DNA of 64,000 nt from Volutella citrinella (lineage: Eukaryota > Ascomycota > Sordariomycetes > Hypocreales > Nectriaceae). Shown in pieces: positions 52,908-64,000 of the stretch (its first letter is position 1; the number at the start of each line of letters is the position of its first letter). Where the stretch lies: contig JAWZSP010000001.1 of assembly GCA_034401135.1 (NCBI GenBank), positions 5,766,001 to 5,830,000 of the forward strand, read 5' to 3'. The position numbers and the translations under genes were made by a program. The notes beneath the pieces were generated by a model that did no database searches, was not told the DNA's origin, and worked only from the letters and a program-made list of their open reading frames with translations.

Positions 52908-55900
52908 TCATGACTCTTCCCTATGCTGCAGAACCAAGTCAACAATTAGAACCATCCCCGGAGTTTTCGGGTGACGCATCGAAATTTTGACGGTTGAGCA
53001 AGTCCGCGAGGCCACACCTGTATGCACAGAAGAGTCGCCGAACCGCTGTCCCCCAAAGTCAAGGACACGAATATCCTGGCCCGGGATGATTTGCACGGAT
53101 CGGCTCTTGATTGTATCGATGACTTCCATGAAATCGCCGCTGATGACCAGAAGGTAATTTCCGTACATCGCCACCTCCCGTGCCATGTACTTGGGGTAAG
53201 TCGCCGTATATGCCACAACACTCCCCCTGCTAAGAGTGCCATGCTCATCGAAACGAGCAGCAACTTTTTCAAAGGCAACGAGAAACTCATTACCAGAAAT
53301 CTTGAACACACCCAGTGGCTTGTGTTCCAATCCGAGAGTAGTAGCATAGCCTTCATAGGCTGGGCCGCGTAGGATGAACTTTTTCGCAGCCCCAGTGCCC
53401 ATTGTTCCCATCATGACACCGTCGTCGACGATCCAAGCCAATTTTTCGTGAAAGATTTTCATGGAATAAGACTCTTCTCCTGTCAAGGGTGCATTTAAGC
53501 TCCGTATGACCGTGTTCGTATTTTGGAACCTCCATTTTCTACCCACCCTGTCCAGCTGCCGGACGCAAACATCTGTCACCGAATGCCCGACTGACCTGTA
53601 TATGAGGAACAATTCGCCGTTTCTTTCTGTTATTGTAAAATATGTGACATCCGGCTCCATTATTTGTATTGGCACCGGAGGTAAAGAATCATAGGTAGGG
53701 CCGAGCGCGTCTAGTTCGTAACAAAAGAGCTTCTTGTTGGCGATAATCAGACACAACGAAAACTGTTCGATGATCGCAATCTGAGTTACGAGGTGGACCG
53801 CGATCGCCTGCAGGGAGGTTGTCAGCATCGTGGCCTTTGAGCCATAGGAATTCAGCTTCACGCACTCTGTATGCCCATCCTCGCGTGCTTCCCGGAATGT
53901 ACCCCAAAACACCATTGTCAGTGCCGATGACAAATGCAGGGGCCCGATGCAAAATGAATCCGGCAGCACAGTTGATTCGAGAGTGAAGTGAACAAGGGGC
54001 GAAGACGTCATCAAACTCCTCCAGGGCTAGTTGCAAGGGGGTTCCCCTCGTTGACTCGAAATTCCAGCTTGGTTCGGTTCCGGTCTCCGGATAGAGACCA
54101 CTGCCAATGATCTTTAAATTAAAAGGTTCCGAATTCTGACTGCGACTAGCCTTGGCATGCTGAGTCTGGGCCTCGATGATCTTTGTACGCCATCTCTGGC
54201 GTTCTGCAGCGGATTTCGCGTACAAAGCATGCGTTTCACCGCCAAGCCTCTTGATGAGGAAGGGATATAGCATTTCGCGTGAGTTTGATTGCCCAGATGC
54301 CGTCTTCTCGTGCCGTGTTTGAGTAGGAAAAAGGTTATCGATCTGGAGCATCGTCTCTTTCAATTCCTTTAACTTCTCCAACGGTTCAAGCTTTTTGCTT
54401 TCTAGAGAAAGAAGAGATAAAGGGATTGGCTAATGATAAACGTGTCAATACAAAAGAGTCTCAATATTTTGAGGTGTACTTACCGGTTCCCGAATATCAA
54501 GTGGCGGTTCCGCATTATTTTGCAATGTCGCCGCATCGGAGTCGGCTTCTGTTGCGAGGATAAAACAATGATCATACACAAAACAGTAAGTGTCAACCCA
54601 TCGCTCAGATCCCAATTCTGCAAGTCCTAAGGCTTCGAACGCTATCTGCTCAAGGGTTCCCTCTATGTGCAACACTCGCAAAGGGCTGTCAAGTTCCCAA
54701 TCGACGTAGCTTTTGAGCGCCCTAGAGGTAATTCTCCTCACTGATTTGTGGGTATCAAGCTGATCCACTTCTCCAAGAGGGTAGTCCTCACATTTGTTTG
54801 TCAGGATCTTCAGGTCTTGCAGAACATGTAAAAGTCTTGAATGCTTGCTGCTGGGAGTATCAGTATGGCCGGCGACCTTTTCGAGCAGGCGAGCATATTC
54901 CTTAAGACGTTGAACAGGCAGGAAGAGGAAATCTTCCCAGTCCTGGTTCTCTGCAGCCGGGTGTTGTTGCATTTGTCGTAAGAGTTCCTTAAATTCGGGG
55001 TTCTTTTCAGACGCTGCTCGTATTAGATTTGCTGTGGTTGCATAAGCGGCAGCATGTATCAGGTAAGGAGTTTCAGCTTCCCAAAGCCACTCTTGAAATA
55101 TAGTGCCAAGCCCTATAATACCGTGGCCCTGTTCCGGCTCCTGGTTCCTCAGCTGGTTCAGAAGGATGTCTTTGTTGACTTTGATGATGTTGTCGAATGA
55201 AACAAATATGGTTTCCCCCAATTCCCCCCCCGGCCCAAGGTCAGACCTTCGAAAGATCTCTCGAGACTCGTTGACAAAGAAATACAGATGGTTGATGTAC
55301 TTGGTTTCGCCGTCGGCAAGTTCGCTGATAATTTCCCGTAGCTTTATGTCGCTTGGCTCCCAGTCCTCTTTTCTTCGTTCACGCTCACCCCCTGGTCTGC
55401 CCTGCCCGAAATTTTGGGACTCGTCTTCGTTCTGCCAATGGGCTTGAAAAGCACCCCTCTCTACTGCAAGCTGCAAAAATGCATCCTCGTCAGGGTTTTC
55501 TTCCTCTTTCAGGCCTTCCCATGTGATGAATTCCTCGGAATCAGGCACATCTGCCTGCTGGAAGGTCGAAGCAGCCTGTCCCCGAGTGCCTTCCTCGTCA
55601 AATATTAGTTCTGAGCTTGTGTCCCAGTTCTCGCTAATATCACCGCCGCTGGAACCGGCTCGCGATGACAGATTTCCAGTGCTGCCAGATACGCTCTGCC
55701 TATCGGAGGACAGTTCCACCCCAGCATCCGTTGAGATGATCCTCAGAGTTAGCAGCATAATGGTTCGCAGATGCCCGGCAATGTGGCTGGCGACCAAATC
55801 CGATGGGAGTTTATCCCTTAACTGTTGCTCCGATGTCTCTTTCTTGTCGGCAGTCTCGTGACTAGGAAACGAGTCAACTCGCCCAGTTGACGACTTGAAA

Positions 55901-57456
55901 CGTTTATTACTGCCATCTCCGTCAATTGTCTGCCTGCCATCTTCCCTTTCTGGACCTTTCTTCTCGATATTCTTGTTGCCTTGATTTCCGTCCATTGAAA
56001 GACAACATATGGGGCAAATATCCATCGGCCTTGGGTACCGGGTCCGACTCTGTCGTACCACAGCCTGTATCTGAGATTCCTTTACTCTGTCCGTGTGGTG
56101 ATTGCCAATGTGTGCCGCGAGATTATCCGAATCGGGAAATATAGCCTTGGAATCGTTGCAAAGAGGACAAATCCATTGGGACGGTGCATGTATTCCTCTA
56201 TGCCAGTTCTTGCCATGAGACGTCTGCATGTGTTCAAGCCACTTTCGTGATGTGGCAAACCTGGGCGATGGCGTTACCTTCAAACACTTTTCCGATATAC
56301 AGGCAAATGGTCTGTGGTCCTCGTTGATGTGTTGCCTACACTACGTTAGATCGCTCTTGCCATGTTCGGATCGCGCAAGAGTGTACTCACGGCCAATTGT
56401 TCCCTTCGAATATATTACTCGGGAGGGGGCTGAAGCACCAGTCGCAAACCATCTTGTTCTCGGTCGGCCGTGGATACTCGACTTGACTCACAAGGATCGA
56501 CGCTGTCTTGGCTTTCGTGGAAGGGTTTTGCATTTTCCTCAGCCGGTTTCTGGCCTCTTGGCCGTCCATTGTAGTTGGCTTGGAGTGAGGGGGAACAAAA
56601 GATTGCTGGAATGCTGGGGGCGGCCGAGGTGAATGAAAGTCTGACCTGGGATATGAAGCCGGCTCGGGGTGGGCTTGCATCTCAAACTCCATCTCGTGAC
56701 CATCAAGCTCATCCTCAAAAGAGTGTTCTCCGATTACTGGCAGTGTAGGCTGTGACCGAGTGCTTGGTCTCGTGGGGATTTGCCTCTTAGACTTTTGATA
56801 CAGGAACATTTTGTACGTGTCCGTCATTGAGTGTGTGAGTTGATCCAGGAGCTCCTGGTTCGCCAAAGGATAGAGGGTTTTGAGAGATAGGTAGGCGAAT
56901 TCCTCGAATGAGGTCAGGTCGAATGTCTGGGTAAAGTCTCTTGCCCTTCGTGCCTGACTCGTGATGGAAGATTGGCGAATAAGGATTCCAAACAGATTGA
57001 GGCGGTCCAGGGCTTCCGATACAACCTCGACATTCTCGATGCTTAGTTGAAGACGCGCCGAACTTCCATCTTCGAGTTCCATCGTATCCTGGGCTTCATC
57101 TGAGTCGGGGTCTTTGAACACTATCCGCGCGTCAACGAGTTGGTGAGAGTCCGCGATGATGGGGGAAGCTCACCATAGGCCAAGTTCCCCCGCAGCAGGT
57201 CCAGCACTCGCAGGATCTGGTCTTGGATCTCGACGTGATGCCTAAGTCTGCGATCGAGGCAGAGCTTTCTGTCGGCAAAAACACCTAGAAAGGTGGCCCA
57301 GAGGGAGAAGCGATGGCTGAGCTCCGAAATGAGCGCAGCTCCATTCTCGTCTCCATTTTCGTTGAGCTTCGTGATCTGCTGCTTGAAGAGCGTCTCGCAT
57401 CCCTCGGCAAGGTCGTGGATTGGCTCGTCTTCTTCGAAAGCCGCAAGCTCCGCCAT
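52908..57456 (-). CDS. C2H2 zinc-finger / RhoGEF (DH-PH) / CNH fusion protein, with an apparent frameshift in the CNH domain
   Basis: Exons complement(54484..56335, 56391..57120, 57174..57456), then 52908..54401, about 1450 residues. The start at 57456 (MAELAAFEEDEPIHDLAEGC) begins the helical N-terminus typical of fungal C2H2 proteins; an in-frame ATG at 57639 is possible. Zinc-finger pairs follow: CDWC..WPQHINEDH, CISEKC..WLEHMQTSH, WICPLC..NLAAHIGNHH, DICPIC..ASHIAGHL (about 320-530). In the same exon a DH domain starts at LREIISELADGETKYINHLY (about 668), with LFLPVQRLKEYARLLEKV. A PH-like region spans the last intron; its phase fits only with donor GTACAC at 54479 or acceptor AAAAAG at 54391. 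The CNH (citron) domain follows (INCAAGFILHRAPAFVIGTD; TQIAIIEQFSLCLIIANKKL). The CNH frame changes near 53902-53909. DH-PH-CNH is the Rom2-type Rho1 activator; the zinc-finger front is not. Confidence 0.8.
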
Positions 57457-57657
57457 GGCGATGCGGCTGGTGCGGACGGGGCAAATGATGCTTCCGTAAC
57501 AATCTTGATCCCCGCTTCGGAATGATGCCGCAGAGGTGTCAGGCAGCGACGCAACCGAATCAGTCACGTGGGAGTAAATTCCTTGGCTGTATGCAGCTTG
57601 ATTGGGCGGCAAGTGAGGCTTGGGGGGCTGAATATTCATGTCAGCTGTGTGGCGGCA
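57457..57657. promoter_or_regulatory. Short bidirectional promoter of the head-to-head pair
   Basis: Only about 200 bp separate the chosen start of the zinc-finger/RhoGEF gene (57456, minus) from that of the subtilisin gene (57658, plus), so both are probably driven from one region. If the downstream ATG 57715 is used, the region is 258 bp. Confidence 0.45.
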
Positions 57658-60600
57658 ATGTCGCCAGCCTCACTCCTTCCTACTGCGTCTTCCCCTCCGC
57701 CATCGTCACCAACCATGCAACAAGCTCCTGGGGCGGCTCAGCTTACTCTTCCGACCGAGTCGCCCGGTTGGAGCGGTCTACAGACGCTCAGGTCCCGCTT
57801 GTCCGGGCGGCTTGCGCGGTTCACGCCTGGCGGACTTCCGCGCAGCCGGCCAAGAAAGAAACACAACGACAGCATCATCTTCGAGGTTGACCTGCGGGAT
57901 ATTCTCAGGGCGAGACCCATAGCCATGGGCCTTGCGCAGGAAGATTATGATGAGATGAATGAGATCGCGCTTGAGCTGCTTGAGTCACTAGACAGCATGG
58001 TCAACCCAGATTTGTGTGATGAAGCCAAATACCCCTCACACGCAAGCGAAGATGACAGCAACCTGGTCGCCCTCGCAAGTTTCCAGCATTTGACACGGCT
58101 GGTAGGCTTTTTGTCTTGTATGGATGCCTCGAAATCTCCCCGAAACACCCAGCAACAGTTCAATTTGGCTGCTGGACCGCGTCCGCTTTTTCGACTGCCT
58201 TCTGAGGCTGCGGGAGCCCTAGCAATAGGGAAGCTCCGGCAGTGGAAAGGCTTCATCGATAGCCTAGCATTTGACGCAGAATCTTCTGAGACTACACAAG
58301 CAGTGTCCATGGATTCCGGCCAGCTTTTCGACTACGAGACGGGAGACAAGCAGCTTGAGAAGCGCGCGAGCACAGTGGTCGACTCCATCTTCAAAGAGTT
58401 CCGTCGTCTGGAATGCTTCGAGGAGGCGACGCACGAAATCCGCCTGCATGTTTCCGACGAACTATACACCAGTCCGACGCGACCTAACCTGGACATATTT
58501 TTGTCTTGCTGCCCCGGCGGAGGAAATCTGATATGGCAGGAAGCGGAATGCGGCTCATTTAAGCAAGTCAAACTCGGCACAACTAGTAGACACCATGCTA
58601 ACAGATCCAAGAACAATTACTGATGTAGCCCATTGCAGCATGTGCCATGCAATCCGACAAGCCATGGAGGGGAGAAGGAGGCTGCTAATAATGGTCAATG
58701 CACAAGGAGTGTTTGATGTGTCGCACAAGATGCAGCCGGTGCAACTGCCATCGGACAATTTTGATGGCGAGTCTCTCAGCGAACTCTTGAGCCAAGGCAC
58801 CTTTGGCCGTATCAAAGTTCAGGACTATTTGAACCAAACGGTACAAACAAAGGTCCAGTTTGAAACCAAGGCCCGAATCGCGTTAGGACTCTCGAGATGT
58901 CTCATGGACTTCTTCGACGAGGGCCTCGACCTTGCCTCGCACAGCTGGGTGTCTGACAACATTCACTTTCGCCTTGACTCGGTCGGAGGAAACAAAACTT
59001 CTGAGCGCCGTCTGTATGTCTCCCTCAGACCAACCGCCTGTGGGAAAAACGAATGCGACTTCAACAGCATGTCCAAAAATGGGTGCCCGATTCTACTCTC
59101 GTTTGCGAGACTGCTTTTGGAGGTCTTCGATGGAACCAAAATATCGATGCAAATTCAACCGAATGCAGAGGACAACTTGCAAAACTGGTTGGAATTGTCC
59201 AGCATTCTCGAGGAAATAGAGCGAAGGGAGTCTAGTGGTGGATATTTGAGCGTTGTGGACTCATGCTTGGGACTGTGGAAGCGACTCCAGACCCTTGAGG
59301 ACCATGCAGACCGCACAGCGACCAGGAAGCTAGTCAGAAAGGTGCTCTACGAAGAGGTTGTTCGCAAGCTGGAGTTGATTGTCAACTCGCAACCTACGAA
59401 GCGAAAAAGACGGGATTCTGGGGGAGAACATCCAACTGCCAAGAAGATTTCACCCTCCCTCCACGGCTTGAACTTGGATAGCTCCGGAGCGAGACCCAAG
59501 GCCGCTATGAAATGCATTCGCAGCTTGCACGATGCACTTGTCAAGCCATTTAACCACGAGGCTCTTGAGAGAAAGCCATTCGACGTTCTAGAAAACGGGT
59601 ACGGCACCATGTGCCTATACGACGAACAGGACGACGACCAAGTATCCAATCGTCGCAAGGCAGAAGAGTACCTTGATCATCTAGACGCCGTAACGTCTAA
59701 TTATATTGAGCCCCTTGAACGCCTTCCAGTAGGCGACCTACCGCTGAAGCAGAGATCTCCCATCAAGGTTGCGATCCTGGACAGTGGCATCGATATGACA
59801 GACCCCATCGTCAGCGCAAGGTTGGAACAGATCCGAGGAATGCGAAACTGGGCGGACAGCGACCCCGACAACTACCACGACACTTACGGCCACGGAACGC
59901 AGGTGGCTCGGCTCTTGCTCAGGGTTGCGCCGGCCGCAGAGCTGTACATCGCCAAAGTCGGGGCCGGCAAACACATTGAGAAGGGGAATATTGGCCGGAT
60001 TGCAGAGGTAAGACAGCTTGCGATCGGACATCGTTGATGCGTTTTGACAACTGTCGTCTAGGCTATTGACTGGGCGACATCGGTATGGAATGTGGATGTG
60101 ATATCCATGTCCCTCGGCCTAGACGGCGAGGACCACAAGCTGAAGAGGGCTCTCGACAAGGTGCTGAGCCCCAAACGCGGCGGGCGCAAGAGGATTGTGA
60201 TTGCCGCAGCGGCCAACTGGGGCGGAAACCAGGCGATAGCATTTCCAGGGCGTCACAAAGGCGTCATTTGCATCCACTCAACGGACGGCTACGGCAACCC
60301 GAGCCCGTCCAACCCAACAGTAGGCAGCGGCCTCAACTTTGCCGTGCTAGGCATGTCGATAAAGTCGAGCGCCAGTGTCAAGGTGAATGAGACTGACGCC
60401 AACGGCGAGGCAACAACTGTTTGGCGGCGCGAAGCCAAGTACCTGTCGGGGACGTCGTACGCTACGCCTATCGCCGCAGGGCTGGCTGCCAACGTGCTGG
60501 AGTTTGCGAGGTACAACCCGTGCTGGTCCGAGGGAGAGCGAGAGATGCTTTATTCATCTTGGGGCATGCAGATGCTGTTTGAGAAGATGAGCAGGCGGAG

Positions 60601-60700
60601 AAAGGAGCATCATTACATCCTGCTGTGGGAGTTGTTTAATGGACGGTCGAGGGAAGAGATTTGGGAGCATATGCAAGACATTCTGCGTGGCCAAAGGTGA
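57658..60700 (+). CDS. DUF7580-like N-terminus plus subtilisin (S8) domain protein, with an apparent frameshift
   Basis: Exons about 57658..58563, 58564..60007 (frame changes at 58556-58566) and 60062..60700. The start ATG 57658 (MSPASLLPTASS) or 57715 (MQQAPGAAQL) is open. The first 600 residues are helical and resemble fungal DUF7580-type regions that precede subtilases (IIFEVDLRDILRARPIAMG; LDIFLSCCPGGG; IWQEAECGSF; YVSLRPTACGK). The S8 domain has Asp in KVAILDSGIDMTDP, His in YHDTYGHGTQVARLLL and Ser in YLSGTSYATPIAAGLA. The intron at 60008-60061 joins RIAEAIDWATSVWNVDVISM. There is no signal peptide, so it is an intracellular protease. Such subtilases appear in fungal NLR and incompatibility repertoires. 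Around 58560 the frame of GGNLIWQEAECGSF must shift by one base to reach NSAQLVDTMLTDPRTI, and no acceptable intron explains it. A pseudogene or an assembly error are alternatives. Confidence 0.78.
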
Positions 60701-62001
60701 GTGTTTCTCGAAAGGAGAGGATGTTGCATAGTTATTATAGTGCAGATGTACATAATCACATAGCAGCTTGCTGGGACGACAGCCTATAGACATGACCGTC
60801 ATCAACTCGAGCTGCCACCACCCCGTCCCGGAGACAGATACGCAGTGCCGCAGCCAGCCCGACTGCATCTCGACGCTATCCCGCGTGTGCGAGGGCCAGC
60901 GGGAGCAACTGTAGTTTCGTTTGGCCTACTTGACACCATGGCCTTTTCGCCGGCCATGTCGTGTCTAGCATGAAGGGGATTGAGGTGAGGAAGCATGTCA
61001 AGATCGCAGTCTGGAAGCCTATGTATCTTGTGAGGGGCCACAAGATTGCCTTCAACACGCCGGTACAAAGGACTGTCGGCGGGGAGAGCCACAAGCAGGA
61101 GTCCAGATGTGACTTTATCCTTGGTGTTGTGGTCGAGAGGCTCGTGTACAAGCACGAGTGGCTCTCGTGTCAGCCGCCGGAACGGACGGTCGCTGCGAGA
61201 TAGTGGCGTTCGAACAAGGGTACGAGAGGGAGCCTGCAGTAATAAAGAGCAAAAATGACCTCAGGCACATGGCTGAGGCTAACGGAGGAAATTGGAAGGC
61301 CTGTGCTAAAATGGACCGGTTTGTGTAGCTGACGTTCCCCAGCATTGTGCCAAAGATCGCGACCATGATCTTGGGGAGACAGGGATTGTTCGCCGAATTG
61401 ATAGAGTAGATTTGTTTTTTTCTGGGCATTCGGCTTCACTGCAGTAGCTTAAACAGTCGTTCTGTCGAAGCTGCCAACGAATAAAAAATGAGTCGTCGTC
61501 TCCAGGTAGCCGTAGTATTTTACGAGGCTTTATGAGCTCACGAGATGAACAAGGTCGGACCAACTCCCGGATTCCTTCGATCAATCCTTTCGTCTTACGC
61601 TGACCTATTTTAGGCGTCTCCAGAGCCGAGAATCATTCTAAATGCCGTCGATGGATCTGGCGCCTCTCGGATTAGAAGGCGAGCGCGTGATATTTTGCCA
61701 AAAACGGCAATTCGGACGTTTCAACATCAACCGGCATCAATTTGCGGTGGGGTCATGCAGTGGAGATGCTGGAGAATGGATGCCGAGCCTTGCAAAATAT
61801 GGGGAGCACTGTACTTAGATTGCCTAATCGAAGTCTGCTCGGCTAGCAGGATGTCACTTGGGATTAATTGCGTTGTATTGCAGGCCTTGCTCGATCAAAA
61901 TGCCAACAGCCGTGCTCTGCCTCGCCCCTTAATAACCCTTCAGGTCCCCAATTCTGGCCCTTAATGCTCCGTCTTCTTTCAACCAGCATTCTTCCAGCAG
62001 C
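60701..62001. other. Intergenic region without a supported gene
   Basis: 1.3 kb. Overlapping small ORFs at 60790-61200 (for example a 39-codon plus-strand frame with four Cys starting at 60792) are too weak to call. 61250-61450 is AT-richer. Confidence 0.35.
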
Positions 62002-63449
62002 ATGCTTCTTTGGCACAGCTTATTAATGATAGGGCTGGGGACGAGCCTCTCCTCAGCCCTTCATTCCAATCTCAACATCTGGAAGCTGGACGACAACTGC
62101 CGTCCATATGCCGGCTACCTTCAAGAGTCCCAAGACATTATCCTGGAGGCAGCAATCGACGCCATCCAGTCGCTCAAGTTCATCACCAAGCCGAAGCCCA
62201 ATTCAGTCACGGAGCCTAATGCGAGCACACAATGGCTTCGCATTGCCAAGGCCGTCCATGCCGTCTTCGGTGTCCAACCAAATCCTACAAAGCTCGAGTC
62301 ACTGGCCCACACACCACTCAGAACGGCTAATTGTAAGTCGGATCCGATCATCTTGTTCCATTGAGGGCATCAGCAGAGGTATTTCTGCCGGCAAAGCTGA
62401 CCACAGTCGCTAGACGTCTACACCAGGATGGAAAAGGCGCTCAGCGGCCCGGAAAACGTCCCGCCAAACGGATGGAACCCCATCTTGAGCAAACGCCTCG
62501 ACGCAAAGCCCAAGATCGAATGCGGCGAACGAGGCTGGACCTGGCTCGAGCTCGAAGACCGGGTTCCGGGTAAGAGAATCAAGATCAAGGACCACCCCGA
62601 CGCCTCGAAGATGGAAAACCAGGGGGCCGTGGGTGCTTGGTACAAGGACCACCGATTCATCTTCACCAAGACATACAAAAGGAGCGAATTTCTTTGTGAA
62701 CATGACACACTAGGCTTTGTCCAGTGGAAATATGACATTCTCGGCTTATGCTCTACGCTCGACCAGGCGAACCTGGCAAGGGCTGCGCCAAATGATATGA
62801 GACCACGCATCACCGCGGGCATGCCGCTTCAACAGGCTACCGAAGGCCTGACCATGACCATGATGCACGAGTACGCACACTGGTTCGGAGGTCTACTGGA
62901 CCCTGCAGACTTCAAGTCCTTCTGTGAGTGGACATCTTAGAGCTTCGTCTTTTCCGCCTCCTTTCGTCAGCTAACACACCATGCGCTCAGTAATTGAGGA
63001 CAGGGACGCGGTCGACAGCAAGGGCCGCCTCGTCTACAAGAACAAGGCCACTGGTAAAGCCGTCAAGATGGATACGCCGCTGAGCGATGCAGAGGAAGAA
63101 GAGCAGGGCTTGGAAATCGGCGCTTGCTGTGAGTCGTCTTGCAGACTGGCCCCTATCCGACCCCATGGCAATCAACTTGAATCACTGACGTGCAATAGAC
63201 GGGGTGCAACGGGTGTGGAATCTGGCACGCGACCATAGCCCCCTGGAGAACACGGGACCCGACAAGGCTGTTGTGAATGCCGAAAGTCTTGCTCTCTTTG
63301 CAATGATGATGTGGGTTTCTCCTATTGTGGTCTTGAATTTTGGGTTTCATACTGACATATTGAACGCAAGGTATTTCAAGGATTGGGACTGGTCGAAAGA
63401 CGGCATCTCACAGGATATCCACGACATGCCGGGAGCTACCCTCCCATAG
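62002..63449 (+). CDS. Secreted zincin-type metalloprotease-like protein
   Basis: join(62002..62332,62414..62923,62991..63128,63199..63310,63371..63449), 389 residues, all joins in frame. The N-terminus MLLWHSLLMIGLGTSLSSAL is a signal peptide. The zinc site HEYAH occurs in TMTMMHEYAHWFGGLLD (about 275, HExxH). A downstream NAESLALFAMM block resembles the region after the third ligand in deuterolysin (M35) and lysine-specific metalloendopeptidases. The first intron uses acceptor GCTAG at 62413, giving RTANYVYTRMEKAL. The C-terminus is short (KDWDWSKDGISQDIHDM). Many fungal relatives are annotated only as putative peptidase. An extracellular protease is likely; the specificity is not readable. 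The third zinc ligand is uncertain. Confidence 0.82.
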
Positions 63450-63679
63450 TGAGCTGTTTGGGTTGGAATACCACCATGTTGAAGTCATTCTCGAGCACTC
63501 GACGCTGTATCTGTCATGATGTCAATTAGTGAAAGTAGGCATATAGACATGGACGTAATATTACCTTTGATTACTCTGCCTTCTGCCCGTCAATGCCGTT
63601 TCATCCATTTTGAACTGAGTCATACAGTGAAGTAGATGGTTATATCCGGACCGCTCAACAAGCTTGCTTGTTCGGAGAC

Positions 63680-64000
63680 TCATTCCTGCTTCACAATCTT
63701 CTGAGCCGTCGCCTTCAGAAACCCTGAAAAGCTCATAAACGTCGCCGAATCGCGGCCCTCCAGCCACCGGCACACGACCGAAACCTCATCCCTGGCAACC
63801 CGGACACTCACAGCAAATCCAAGCTCGCATGGCCCGTCAACAACCCTTTGCTGGCCAGCCTTTCCCTCCTCCATCTCGCGCTGCTTCTTCCGCCGCCACG
63901 CCCGCGCCCAAACCTTGCCCGGTGCTCGTCCCAGGCCCTCCAGCCGCGCCCTGTCCCACTCCCACGAGAGCAAATCCAGCTCCGCCAGCGCCTGGCACAG
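63680..64000 (-). CDS. 3' end of a gene, possibly METTL16-like methyltransferase (partial at right edge)
   Basis: The open frame runs from the window edge to the stop at 63680, 106 codons. The sequence includes LLSWEWDRARLEGLGRAPGK, VWARAWRRKKQREME and VVCRWLEGRDSATFMSFSGF. The combination of RAWRRK and a final 'RWLEG-D---F-SF-GFLK' resembles the C-terminus of fungal METTL16/DUF890-type RNA m6A methyltransferases as I remember them. The catalytic NPPF motif would lie outside the window, so this is a guess. Coding status is well supported by composition. Confidence 0.55.
   Translation of the reverse strand: MCQALAELDLLSWEWDRARLEGLGRAPGKVWARAWRRKKQREMEEGKAGQQRVVDGPCELGFAVSVRVARDEVSVVCRWLEGRDSATFMSFSGFLKATAQKIVKQE

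Noticed and set aside
60792..61203. Two small plus-strand ORFs (39 and 80 codons), the first with four Cys
   Set aside because: No signal peptide, no joining splice sites and no known family; listed only as intergenic content.
1..64000. tRNA, rRNA and CRISPR features
   Set aside because: No cloverleaf with a GGTTCRA box, no rRNA signature and no regularly spaced direct repeats were seen on reading both strands.

Overview
The window looks like nuclear DNA of a filamentous ascomycete, most likely a sordariomycete. Genes are split by short introns (about 45-80 nt) with GTRNGT donors, CTRAC-type branch points and YAG acceptors. The protein families are typical of these fungi: a Zn(II)2Cys6 regulator, a DUF6594 membrane protein, NACHT/NB-ARC proteins, a GMC oxidoreductase and a GH43 enzyme. 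I see no tRNA, rRNA, CRISPR array or intact transposon. All exon joins below were worked out by eye from reading frame and splice-site consensus.

Layout. Positions 1-9 kb hold housekeeping-type genes: a TTC1-like TPR protein cut by the left edge, a HAD phosphatase, an F-box-like protein, a PUA/ASCH-like protein, a small cysteine-containing protein and an eight-exon NirA-like transcription factor. At 9-12 kb lies a decayed Ras-like gene. At 12-17 kb is an eleven-exon gene for a secreted protein with a cysteine-rich module and a subtilisin domain, followed by a ubiquitin C-terminal hydrolase. At 18-26.8 kb are a GMC oxidoreductase, a DUF6594 protein, an unknown protein, a beta-lactamase-like serine hydrolase between two degenerate direct repeats, and a tiny Gly/Ser/Asp-rich ORF. 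At 27.5-38 kb an NB-ARC/TPR protein and a PNP-NACHT-ankyrin protein flank a succinate-semialdehyde dehydrogenase. At 38-44 kb are an LD-carboxypeptidase-like protein, a relic ORF with CAG-to-TAG-type stops, a phytanoyl-CoA dioxygenase-like protein and a secreted GH43. At 45-61 kb are a 2022-residue membrane-anchored ankyrin protein and a head-to-head pair: a C2H2/RhoGEF/PH/CNH fusion and a subtilisin-domain protein with an N-terminal region resembling fungal DUF7580. The right end holds a secreted zinc-metalloprotease-like gene and the end of a possible METTL16-like gene.

Theme. Five genes between 27 and 61 kb have architectures of fungal NLR-like or heterokaryon-incompatibility repertoires: NB-ARC/TPR, PNP-NACHT-ANK, TM-ANK, C2H2-DH-PH-CNH and DUF7580-like/S8. 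They sit among repeat relics. Recently duplicated ankyrin units and two apparent single-base frameshifts in the head-to-head pair suggest a fast-evolving accessory region. The fusion protein and its divergent subtilisin partner are the best candidates for an undescribed system.
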